Assembly: GCF_001672815.1 (NCBI RefSeq)
Contig: NZ_LZKK01000368.1
Location: 1 to 45,641 of the forward strand
DNA from: Mycobacterium sp. E796
GTDB lineage: Bacteria > Actinomycetota > Actinomycetes > Mycobacteriales > Mycobacteriaceae
Length of the DNA stretch: 45,641 bases
Direction of reading: 5' to 3'
Part shown: piece after piece, positions 15,556 through 23,090 of the stretch
Position numbering within the stretch: the stretch's first letter is position 1
Layout of the letters: each line of letters begins with the position of its first letter
Made by a program: the position numbers and the translations under genes
The notes under the pieces: model-generated
What the model was told of the DNA's origin: nothing
What the model saw: the letters and a program-made list of their open reading frames with translations, nothing else
Databases searched by the model: none

Positions 15556-16893
15556 CTACTGAGAATTCGCTGAGTGACCGCGACCGGTTGAGCCCACCAC
15601 CCGCGCAACCTCGACCATCGCGGAGGTGATCTGCGCGGTCTCCTCGCCGGAACACACATACGGCGGCATCGCGTAGATCAGGTTGCGGAACGGGCGCAAC
15701 CAGACACCGTGGTCCAGCGCTGCCGGGGTGGCGACGGCCAGGTCTACCGGCCGGTCGCATTCGATGACCCCGATCGCGCCGCATACCCGCACGTCGGCCA
15801 CGCCGGGCAGGTCCCGGGCCGGTCCCAGCCCGTTCACCAGGCCCGCGGATATCTCCCCCACCCTGGATCGCCAGTCCTGGGCGAGCAGCAGCTCGACGCT
15901 GGCCACCGACACCGCGCAGGCCAGCGGATTGGCCATGAACGTCGGCCCGTGCATCAGCGCGCCGGCCTCCCCCGAGCTGATGGTGTGCGCAATCTCGGTG
16001 CTGCACAGGGTGGCGGCCAGGCTGAGGTATCCGCCGGTCAGCGCCTTGCCGACGCACATGATGTCCGGACTCACCCCGGCGTGGTCGGCGGCGAACAGCT
16101 CGCCGGTGCGCCCGAAGCCGGTCGCGATCTCGTCGAAGATCAGCAGCACGTCGTGCCGCCGGCACATGTCCCGAAGATCGGTCAGGTAGCGCGAATCGTG
16201 GAAGCGCATCCCACCCGCCCCCTGGACGACGGGCTCGACGACGACGGCCGCCACCTCCGGGGCGTGCTCGGCAAGCTGTGTCTCGAACGCCGCAATGTAG
16301 GCGGCGTCGTAGTCGCGGGGCACCTGCGGGGCGAACACCTGCGGGACCAGCACGTCCGTCCACAACGCATGCATGCCGCCGTCGGGGTCGCAGATGCTCA
16401 TCGGGGTGAAGGTGTCGCCGTGGTAGCCGCCCCGCCAGGTCATCAGCCGGTGCTTGGCGGGCCGGGCGCGGCTGCGCCAGTACTGCAGCGCCATCTTGAC
16501 CGCGACCTCCACCGACACCGACCCGGAGTCGCTGAAAAACACCGTCTCCAGCCCCGCCGGCGTGATCTCCACCAGCAGCTGTGCCAGCCGGGCGGCAGGC
16601 TCGTGGGTCAGTCCGCCGAACATCACGTGGTTCATCGTGGCCAGCTGCGCGGCGAGCGCGGCGTCCAGGGCCGGGTGGCCGTGCCCGTGGATCGCGGTCC
16701 ACCAGGAACTCATCGCGTCGAGCGCCTCGACGGGCTCGCCGTCGCGGATCAGCGTCAGCCAGGCGCCTCGGGCGGCGACGGCGACGACGGGCGGCACCGC
16801 TTCGCTGCCGATAGTGCTGTAGGGATGCCAAAGGTGCGCCGCGTCGATCGCGCTGATCTCCTCGGGCGTGAGCCCGGCCCTCGCCGCAGGCAT
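15556..16893 (-). CDS. bioA: adenosylmethionine-8-amino-7-oxononanoate aminotransferase BioA
   Basis: BioA is the PLP-dependent aminotransferase that makes 7,8-diaminopelargonate (DAPA) from KAPA and S-adenosylmethionine in biotin synthesis. The 445-residue product matches M. tuberculosis BioA (Rv1568) closely. Visible landmarks are HLWHPYS at 20-26, SSWWTAIHGHGHP at 62-74, the PLP-phosphate region FFSDSGSVSVEVA at 119-131, the PLP-binding Asp in LLIFDEIATGFGRTG, and the Schiff-base Lys283 in CVGKALTGGY. ATG 16891-16893 is chosen because it gives the family length; the open frame continues upstream without similarity. It is divergent from an Rv1567c-like membrane protein with 58 bp between starts, as in M. 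tuberculosis. The usual bioF-bioD genes do not follow. Confidence 0.96.
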   Translation of the reverse strand: MPAARAGLTPEEISAIDAAHLWHPYSTIGSEAVPPVVAVAARGAWLTLIRDGEPVEALDAMSSWWTAIHGHGHPALDAALAAQLATMNHVMFGGLTHEPAARLAQLLVEITPAGLETVFFSDSGSVSVEVAVKMALQYWRSRARPAKHRLMTWRGGYHGDTFTPMSICDPDGGMHALWTDVLVPQVFAPQVPRDYDAAYIAAFETQLAEHAPEVAAVVVEPVVQGAGGMRFHDSRYLTDLRDMCRRHDVLLIFDEIATGFGRTGELFAADHAGVSPDIMCVGKALTGGYLSLAATLCSTEIAHTISSGEAGALMHGPTFMANPLACAVSVASVELLLAQDWRSRVGEISAGLVNGLGPARDLPGVADVRVCGAIGVIECDRPVDLAVATPAALDHGVWLRPFRNLIYAMPPYVCSGEETAQITSAMVEVARVVGSTGRGHSANSQ

Positions 16894-16951
16894 AGAGATC
16901 GAGCGTAGAGGCCAGCCAGTTCGCACAATTCGCGGCCATCGGGGACCATCT

Positions 16952-17413
16952 ATGGCCATGGCTTCGCCGCACCAGACCGACGACCCCAACCCGGGTGACC
17001 ACATTGCCGCCCCGCCGGCGCCGGAGCGCCCCGACCAGCGTGACCACGAGGCGCCGCGGGTGCTTCGCCTCCGGATCGCGGCCTGGGACGTCATCTGCAC
17101 CGTCACGCTGCTGGTGCTGCTCTTGGTCCTCGCCACGGCGACCAACTGGCCGGCGCGGCTCTTCGGCTACCTGGGCAAGGTCTGCCAGGGCGAGGACTGC
17201 GGACCGGTCCCGTTCGGGATCGACTACTACATCCACCCGGTCGTGTGGGGCGGCATCGGCGCGGCGATCGCCGCGGCCGGAATCGGCCCGTTCGTTTCCC
17301 TGCTGAAGGGCTGGTACATGTCCTTCTGGCCGGTCCTGTCGCTCGTCCTGCTCATGGTCGCCTCGGCGGCCGGCTTCATTCTGACCACATTCAGCGAGCG
17401 CTACTGGCTCTGA
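16952..17413 (+). CDS. conserved membrane protein (Rv1567c-like)
   Basis: This 153-residue protein has a Pro/Asp-rich soluble N-terminus (about 45 residues) and then three predicted transmembrane helices: IAAWDVICTVTLLVLLLVLA, VVWGGIGAAIAAAGIGPFVS and WPVLSLVLLMVASAAGFILT. A loop with two cysteines, KVCQGEDCGPVPFG, lies between helices 1 and 2 and could form a disulfide outside the membrane. I use ATG 16952 with a GGGGA-type ribosome site just upstream; ATG 16958 is also possible. Position divergent from bioA and next to ripD identifies it as the Rv1567c equivalent. Function is unknown. Confidence 0.8.
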   Translation: MAMASPHQTDDPNPGDHIAAPPAPERPDQRDHEAPRVLRLRIAAWDVICTVTLLVLLLVLATATNWPARLFGYLGKVCQGEDCGPVPFGIDYYIHPVVWGGIGAAIAAAGIGPFVSLLKGWYMSFWPVLSLVLLMVASAAGFILTTFSERYWL

Positions 17414-17817
17414 GGGGCACGGCCGCGCGGTCTTCACCCAGATCGACGGCAGCGCGGAAAAGTGCGGGTGGGTGTCGCGCTAACGCCGATTTCGGCGCGA
17501 CCGGGTCAACTGAGCCCGGCGCGGGCGGCTGAGACCCAAATCACAACTGGGCACCCACAATTGGGACGGCCAGTCACCGTCCGGTCACGTTACGACAAAT
17601 AATCCTTTCCGAAGCTCACCAGGCGTTTTCCGCCGACCACTTCTGTTGTAAAAGTGTCTGTAGTGACTGGTGTGAATTCGGGCAGGCCGGCCGGGTTCAT
17701 CGCCAAGCGTCATGCAGCGGCGTCGGGCCCCGACGGGGAGGCCCAAGCTGCTGCACTAGCGGCCGACGCGCGAAGTCACCGCGACGGCGGCCCAGGACCC
17801 AAGAAGGTGGGAACCCC
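17414..17817 (+). promoter_or_regulatory. long leader region upstream of ripD with nested hairpin
   Basis: This 404-bp region has no gene and probably carries the ripD promoter and a long 5' leader. Near the gene there is a nested stem-loop at 17714-17751: outer arms GCAGC/GCTGC and an inner perfect palindrome CGTCGGG-C-CCCGACG at 17721-17735. An AT-richer patch with TTGTAAAAGTGTC sits at 17645-17657. The ribosome site is probably GAAGGTGGG just before ATG 17818. A regulatory RNA is possible; I could not match it to a named riboswitch. Confidence 0.35.
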
Positions 17818-18564
17818 ATGAAACGCAGCTTCGCTTTCGCGATCGGTCTCGCGATGCTGGTGGCCCCGTTGGCCACCGCCAGCATCGCGACGGCCGACCC
17901 CGGCGCCCGGTCGATGGACTACCAGCAGGCGGCCGACATCGTCGTCATGCGTGGTCTTTCGCAGCGCGGCGTGCCGTTTTCCTGGGCCGGCGGCGGCGTC
18001 ACCGGCCCCACCCGCGGCAAGGGCACCGGCGCCATGACCGTCGGTTTCGACGCCTCGGGCCTGATGCAGTACGCCTACGCCGGCGCGGGGATCAAGCTGC
18101 CGCGTTCCTCCGGTGAGATGTACCGGCTGGGTCAGAAGGTGCTGCCGCAGCAGGCACAACGCGGCGACCTGATCTTCTACGGCCCCGAGGGCACCCAGAG
18201 CGTCGCGATGTACCTCGGCAACAACCAGATGCTCGAGGTGGGCGACGTGGTCCAGGTGTCGCCGGTGCGCGCCAACGGCATGACGCCCTACCTGGTCCGG
18301 GTTCTCGGGGTCCAGCAGACGCCGTTCCAGCAGGCGCCGCTGCAGCAGGCGCCCACCCAACAGGCCCCGCTGCAGCAGGCGCCCGTGCAGCAAGTCCCGG
18401 CTCAGCAGGCACCGCTGCAGCAGGCGCCGGTCCAGCAGGCGCCGGCTCAGCAGGCACCGCTGCAGCAGGCACCGGTCCAGCAGGCGCCGGTGCAGCAGCT
18501 GCCCCTGCTGCAGCAGCCGCAGCAGGCGCCAGTGCAGCAGTCGCCCTACGGCATCACGCGGTAG
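17818..18564 (+). CDS. ripD: RipD, secreted non-catalytic NlpC/P60 protein
   Basis: This is a 248-residue exported protein equivalent to M. tuberculosis RipD (Rv1566c). A signal peptide covers about residues 1-26 (MKRSFAFAIGLAMLVAPLAT, cleavage after TADP-adjacent alanines). The NlpC/P60 domain spans about 35-165. The catalytic Cys of the usual DCSG motif is replaced: FDASG, Ala79. The catalytic His of HVAMYLG is also replaced: QSVAMYLG, Ser128. It should therefore bind peptidoglycan without cutting it, as reported for RipD. The C-terminal tail (166-241) is a Gln-Gln-Ala-Pro-X repeat. A terminator follows the gene. Flanking genes are those of the Rv1565c-Rv1567c group. Confidence 0.93.
   Translation: MKRSFAFAIGLAMLVAPLATASIATADPGARSMDYQQAADIVVMRGLSQRGVPFSWAGGGVTGPTRGKGTGAMTVGFDASGLMQYAYAGAGIKLPRSSGEMYRLGQKVLPQQAQRGDLIFYGPEGTQSVAMYLGNNQMLEVGDVVQVSPVRANGMTPYLVRVLGVQQTPFQQAPLQQAPTQQAPLQQAPVQQVPAQQAPLQQAPVQQAPAQQAPLQQAPVQQAPVQQLPLLQQPQQAPVQQSPYGITR
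18313..18540 (+). repeat. 15-bp-period tandem repeat coding for QQAPx
   Basis: About fifteen imperfect copies of a 15-bp unit encode QQAP plus a variable residue (L, V, T or A) at RipD residues 166-241. Adjacent units are alike at DNA level (cagcaggcgccgctg-like words), so slippage between strains is likely. The tail is Pro/Gln-rich, should be extended, and could span or hold cell-wall material. Confidence 0.9.
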
Positions 18565-18596
18565 CCCTCGGCCGGGGCCGTTTCGCCCCGCCGAAC

Positions 18597-18663
18597 AACC
18601 GCCACTTGCTCCCCTGAACAGGCTCGCCGGAAGGCCGGCCGCCAGGAGCGGGTGGCGGTTTTC
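18597..18663 (+). terminator. stem-loop terminator after ripD
   Basis: The arm AACCGCCACTTGCTCC (18597-18612) pairs along 16 bp with GGAGCGGGTGGCGGTT (18645-18660), including two G-T pairs, and is followed by TT, giving TTTT at 18659-18662. The loop is 32 bases and contains a second small GC stem. It lies 32 bp after the ripD stop and just before the next start. Confidence 0.7.
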
Positions 18664-18683
18664 GGTTAAGTTGGCGGTTGACC

Positions 18684-20840
18684 ATGCAGACCCTGTCGCC
18701 GCCCCGTCCACCGGTTGCCGCCGCACCGGTGCCGGCGCGCGCGGCCGGGTTCTATCGCTACGACCTCGACGGGCTGCGCGGCATCGCGATCGCGCTCGTC
18801 GCCGTGTTCCACGTCTGGTTCGGGCGGGTCTCCGGCGGCGTGGACGTGTTCCTAGCGCTGTCCGGGTTCTTCTTCGGCGGAAAGATCCTGCGCGCCGCCC
18901 TCACCCCCGACCTCCCGCTGTCGCCGGTGGCAGAGGTGACCCGGTTGATCCGCCGCCTGCTGCCCGCCCTGGTGGTGGTTCTGGCCGGCTGCGGGCTGCT
19001 GACCGTCCTGGTGCAGCCCGAAACCCGCTGGGAGACGTTCGCCGACCAGAGCCTGGCCAGCCTGGGCTACTACCAGAACTGGGAGCTGGCCAGCTCGGCG
19101 GCGGACTACCTGCGCGCGGGTGAGGCCGTCACTCCCCTGCAGCACATCTGGTCGATGTCGGTGCAGGGCCAGTTCTACGTCGCCTTCCTCCTGCTGATCG
19201 CCGGCTGCGCATTCCTGCTGCGCCGCCCGCTCGGCCCGCGACTGCGGACGGTGTTCCTGGTGCTGCTCGGCACGCTGACGCTGGCCTCGTTCGTCTACGC
19301 CACCGTCGCACATCAGGAAAACCAGGCGCTCGCCTACTACAACAGCTTCGCGCGGGCCTGGGAGTTGCTGCTGGGCGCGCTCGTCGGCGCCGTCGTGCCC
19401 TACGTCCGCTGGCCGATGTGGTTGCGCACCGCCCTCGCCGGCACCGCGCTGGCGGCGATCGTGTCGTGCGGCGCCCTCATCGACGGCGTCAAGGAATTCC
19501 CCGGCCCCTGGGCGCTGGTCCCGGTCGGGGCCACCATGCTGATGATCCTGGCCGGGGCCAACCTACCGGCCGGCACCGATAACCGATTGCCGCTGCCCAA
19601 CCGGATGCTGGCGGCGCGGCCGCTGGTGGCGCTGGGCGCGATGGCCTACTCGCTGTACCTGTGGCACTGGCCGCTGCTCATCTTCTGGCTGTCCTACAGC
19701 GGCCGCCGGCACGCCGGCTTCGTCGACGGCGCGGCGGTCCTGCTGGTCTCCGGGGCGCTCGCCTACCTGACCACCCGGCTCGTCGAGGACCCGCTGCGTT
19801 ACCGGACATCCGCCGCGTCCCCGGCGCCCGCGCCGAGGATCCCCTCGGTTCCCTGGTCGCTGCGCCTGCGCAGGCCGACGATGGCGCTGGGATCGATGGT
19901 GGTGCTGCTCGCCGTCACGCTCACCGCGACGTCGTTCACCTGGCGTCAGCACGTCACGGTGTTGCGCGCCGCGGGCAAGGAGCTCAGCGTCCTCAACCCG
20001 CAGGACTACCCGGGCGCGCGCGCCCTCACCGAGCACGCGCGGGTCCCGGCGCTGCCGATGCGACCCAGCGTCCTCGAGGTCAAGGACGACCTGCCGATCT
20101 CGACCCGGGATGGCTGCATCAGTGACTTCGTCAACCCCGCGCTGGTCAACTGCACCTACGGCGACGTCGAGGCCACCCGCAGCATCGCCCTGGCCGGCGG
20201 GTCACACGCGGAGCACTGGCTGCCCGCGCTGGACCTGCTGGGCCAGCAGCACCACTTCAAGGTGGTCACCTACCTCAAGATGGGCTGCCCATTGTCCACC
20301 GAGGAAGTGCCACTGATCATGGGCAACAACGCCCCGTACATGCAGTGCCGGGAGTGGGTCCAGCGGACGATGACCAAGCTGGTCACCGACCGTCCCGACT
20401 ACGTATTCACCACGACGACCCGCCCGTGGAACATCAAGGCCGGCGACGTGATGCCGGCGACCTACATCGGCATCTGGCAAACGTTGTCGGACAACAACAT
20501 TCCCATCCTCGGCATGCGGGACACCCCGTGGCTGGTCAAGAACGGCAAGCCGTTCGACCCCGCGGACTGCCTGGCCAAGAAGGGCGGCAGCCCCGATTCG
20601 TGCGCGGTCAAGCGCTCCGACGTGCTGGCCGATCGCAACCAGACGCTCGACTTCGTCACACAATTCCCGTTGCTGAAGGTCCTCGACATGTCGGACGCGA
20701 TCTGCCGCGCCGACGTCTGCCGCCCCGTGGAAGGAAACGTGCTGATCTACCACGGCGCGCACCACCTGTCACCCACCTACGTCCGGACGATGACCAACGA
20801 GCTGGGCCGCCAGATCGGGGCCGGCACCGGTTGGTGGTGA
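18684..20840 (+). CDS. acyltransferase-3 / SGNH membrane protein (Rv1565c-like)
   Basis: This 718-residue protein joins an integral-membrane acyltransferase-3 domain (about 1-400, ten or so helices) to an extracytoplasmic SGNH-like domain (about 480-715), the OafA-type arrangement that O-acylates cell-wall glycans or lipids. The N-terminal motif YRYDLDGLRGIAIALVAVFH carries the conserved Arg and the catalytic His, and GGVDVFLALSGFF follows. In the SGNH part, block I reads AGGSHAEHW (Ser507, His508), with Gly where Asp is usual. The last block is YHGAHHLSPTYVR. I use ATG 18684; a TTG two codons upstream is possible. No good ribosome site is seen. It is the Rv1565c equivalent. The acyl acceptor is unknown. 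Confidence 0.9.
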   Translation: MQTLSPPRPPVAAAPVPARAAGFYRYDLDGLRGIAIALVAVFHVWFGRVSGGVDVFLALSGFFFGGKILRAALTPDLPLSPVAEVTRLIRRLLPALVVVLAGCGLLTVLVQPETRWETFADQSLASLGYYQNWELASSAADYLRAGEAVTPLQHIWSMSVQGQFYVAFLLLIAGCAFLLRRPLGPRLRTVFLVLLGTLTLASFVYATVAHQENQALAYYNSFARAWELLLGALVGAVVPYVRWPMWLRTALAGTALAAIVSCGALIDGVKEFPGPWALVPVGATMLMILAGANLPAGTDNRLPLPNRMLAARPLVALGAMAYSLYLWHWPLLIFWLSYSGRRHAGFVDGAAVLLVSGALAYLTTRLVEDPLRYRTSAASPAPAPRIPSVPWSLRLRRPTMALGSMVVLLAVTLTATSFTWRQHVTVLRAAGKELSVLNPQDYPGARALTEHARVPALPMRPSVLEVKDDLPISTRDGCISDFVNPALVNCTYGDVEATRSIALAGGSHAEHWLPALDLLGQQHHFKVVTYLKMGCPLSTEEVPLIMGNNAPYMQCREWVQRTMTKLVTDRPDYVFTTTTRPWNIKAGDVMPATYIGIWQTLSDNNIPILGMRDTPWLVKNGKPFDPADCLAKKGGSPDSCAVKRSDVLADRNQTLDFVTQFPLLKVLDMSDAICRADVCRPVEGNVLIYHGAHHLSPTYVRTMTNELGRQIGAGTGWW

Positions 20841-20873
20841 CAGGCCGCCGCGCCCCGGCGCGGATAAGGTCGG

Positions 20874-23087
20874 ATGATGCCTACGAACAAACCAGGCTCG
20901 GGCAAAGCCGCCGCCGCACACGATGCCGGCACGGCCCAACCAAGACTGGCCACCGTTTGGCCGGGAAACCCTTACCCGCTCGGCGCCTCCTACGACGGGG
21001 CGGGGACCAACTTTTCGCTGTTCTCCGAGATCGCCGACAAGGTCGAGTTGTGCCTGATCGACGGCGACGGCAGCGAGTCGCGCATCCCGCTGGATGAGGT
21101 CGACGGGTTCGTCTGGCACGCCTATCTGCCGAACATCGTCCCGGGCCAGCGCTATGGCTTTCGGGTGCACGGGCCCTTCGACCCGGCGGCCGGGCACCGG
21201 TGTGACCCCAGCAAGCTGCTGTTGGACCCGTACGGCAAGGCCTTTCACGGCGATTTCCAATTCGGGCAGGCGCTGTTCTCCTACGACCTCAAAGCCGTCG
21301 ACCCGGACGGCCCGAACGCCGACGGGCTCGATCCCGGTACTCCGCCCATGGTGGATTCGCTCGGCCACACCATGACCAGCGTGGTGAGTAACCCGTTCTT
21401 CGACTGGGGCTCCGACCGGGCCCCGCTCACCCCGTACCACGAGACCGTCATCTACGAGGCCCACGTCAAGGGCATGACGCAGACCCATCCCGGCATCCCG
21501 GAGCAGCTTCGCGGCACCTACGCCGGGCTGGCCCACCCGGTGGTCATCGACCACCTCAAGTCGCTCAACGTCACCGCCATCGAGCTGATGCCCGTCCACC
21601 AGTTCATGCACGACTCGCGACTTCTGGACCTGGGGCTGCGAAACTACTGGGGCTACAACACCTTTGGCTTTTTCGCCCCGCACAACCAGTACGCAGCCAA
21701 CCGCACCGCCAGCGTCGCCGAGTTCAAGTCGATGGTGCGCAGCTTCCACGAGGCCGGCATCGAGGTCATCCTCGACGTGGTGTACAACCACACCGCCGAG
21801 GGCAATCACCTCGGCCCGACGGTCAACTTCCGCGGCATCGACAACGCGGCCTACTACCGGCTCGTCGACACGGACCTGCGGTTGTACAAGGACTACACCG
21901 GCACCGGCAACAGCCTGAACCCCCGCCACCCGCACGTGCTGCAGCTGATCATGGACTCGCTGCGCTACTGGGTGCTCGAGATGCACGTCGACGGGTTCCG
22001 CTTCGACCTGGCCGCCACGCTGGCCCGCGAGTTGCACGACGTCGACCGATTGAGCGCGTTTTTCGACCTGGTGCAGCAGGATCCGGTCATCAGCCAGGTG
22101 AAATTGATCGCCGAGCCGTGGGACATCGGCGAGGGCGGCTACCAGGTCGGAAACTTCCCGGGTTTGTGGACCGAGTGGAACGGGAAGTATCGCGATACTG
22201 TGCGCGACTACTGGCGGGGGGAGCCCGCGACCCTGGGCGAGTTCGCCTCCCGGCTGACCGGGTCGTCGGACCTCTATGAGGCGACCGGCCGGCGCCCCAG
22301 CGCCAGCATCAACTTCGTCACCGCCCACGACGGGTTCACACTGGGCGACCTGGTCTCCTACAACGAGAAGCACAACATGGCCAACGGCGAGGAGAACCGC
22401 GACGGCGAAAGCCACAACCGGTCGTGGAACTGCGGCGTCGAGGGCCCCACCGACGACCCCGACATCCTGGAACTGCGCGGCCGCCAGATGCGCAACTTCT
22501 GGGCGACCCTGCTGGTCAGCCAGGGCACGCCGATGATCGCGCACGGCGACGAGATCGGGCGCACCCAGGACGGCAACAACAACGTCTACTGCCAGGACTC
22601 CGAATTGTCCTGGATGGATTGGTCATTGGTCGAAAAGAACGCCGACCTGCTGGCCTTCGCGCGCAAGGTGACCACCCTGCGCAAGAACCATCCGGTGTTT
22701 CGCCGGCGCCGGTTCTTCGAGGGCGAACCGATCCGAAGCGGCGACGAGGCGCGCGACATCGCCTGGCTGAATCCGAGCAGCCGCGAGATGACGCACGAGG
22801 ACTGGGGCGAGAGCATTCACAAGTGCGTGGCGGTGTTCCTCAACGGCGAAGCCATCACCGCGCCGAACGCCCGCGGCGAGCGGGTGGTGGACGACTCGTT
22901 CCTGTTGTGCTTCAACGCCGGTGAAGACCCGATCGAGTTCGTGATGCCGCCCGCCGACTACGCCCAGGAGTGGACCGTGGAGCTGGACACCAATCATCCC
23001 GCCGGTGAGGCGGACCAGGTGGTCAACGCCGAGGAAAAGGTCTCCCTGCCCTCACGTTCGCTGCTGATCCTTCGTAAGACCTTGTGA
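20874..23087 (+). CDS. treX: glycogen debranching enzyme TreX
   Basis: TreX (GlgX family, GH13) cuts alpha-1,6 branches of glycogen and releases maltooligosaccharides for TreY and TreZ. The 737-residue product has an N-terminal CBM48-like domain (about 25-150; NPYPLGASYDGAGTNFSLFS) and a catalytic barrel. GH13 regions are visible: DVVYNHTAEGN, then DGFRFDLA with nucleophile Asp378, IAEPWD with acid/base Glu414, and FVTAHDGF with Asp486. ATG 20874 is used; the next codon is also ATG. It starts 33 bp after the acyltransferase gene and ends 3 bp before treY, so treX-treY-treZ are one operon. Confidence 0.97.
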   Translation: MMPTNKPGSGKAAAAHDAGTAQPRLATVWPGNPYPLGASYDGAGTNFSLFSEIADKVELCLIDGDGSESRIPLDEVDGFVWHAYLPNIVPGQRYGFRVHGPFDPAAGHRCDPSKLLLDPYGKAFHGDFQFGQALFSYDLKAVDPDGPNADGLDPGTPPMVDSLGHTMTSVVSNPFFDWGSDRAPLTPYHETVIYEAHVKGMTQTHPGIPEQLRGTYAGLAHPVVIDHLKSLNVTAIELMPVHQFMHDSRLLDLGLRNYWGYNTFGFFAPHNQYAANRTASVAEFKSMVRSFHEAGIEVILDVVYNHTAEGNHLGPTVNFRGIDNAAYYRLVDTDLRLYKDYTGTGNSLNPRHPHVLQLIMDSLRYWVLEMHVDGFRFDLAATLARELHDVDRLSAFFDLVQQDPVISQVKLIAEPWDIGEGGYQVGNFPGLWTEWNGKYRDTVRDYWRGEPATLGEFASRLTGSSDLYEATGRRPSASINFVTAHDGFTLGDLVSYNEKHNMANGEENRDGESHNRSWNCGVEGPTDDPDILELRGRQMRNFWATLLVSQGTPMIAHGDEIGRTQDGNNNVYCQDSELSWMDWSLVEKNADLLAFARKVTTLRKNHPVFRRRRFFEGEPIRSGDEARDIAWLNPSSREMTHEDWGESIHKCVAVFLNGEAITAPNARGERVVDDSFLLCFNAGEDPIEFVMPPADYAQEWTVELDTNHPAGEADQVVNAEEKVSLPSRSLLILRKTL

Positions 23088-23090
23088 CGC

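Noticed and set aside
15020..17437. An 805-codon open frame on the minus strand
   Set aside because: Most of it is a shadow of bioA in another frame, with Arg/Ala/Gly-rich low-complexity text. Only the last 156 codons (15020-15490) look like a real protein.
17414..17817. ydaO (c-di-AMP) riboswitch upstream of ripD
   Set aside because: A hairpin is present, but the conserved core words I know for this class were not found. Kept only as a test suggestion.
18313..18540. CRISPR-like or satellite array
   Set aside because: The 15-bp repeat is continuous, in frame and encodes the QQAPx tail; there are no unique spacers. No CRISPR array was seen anywhere.
20769..22544. A 591-codon minus-strand open frame opposite treX
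   Set aside because: It is an antisense shadow of a clearly conserved GH13 gene, common in high-GC DNA.
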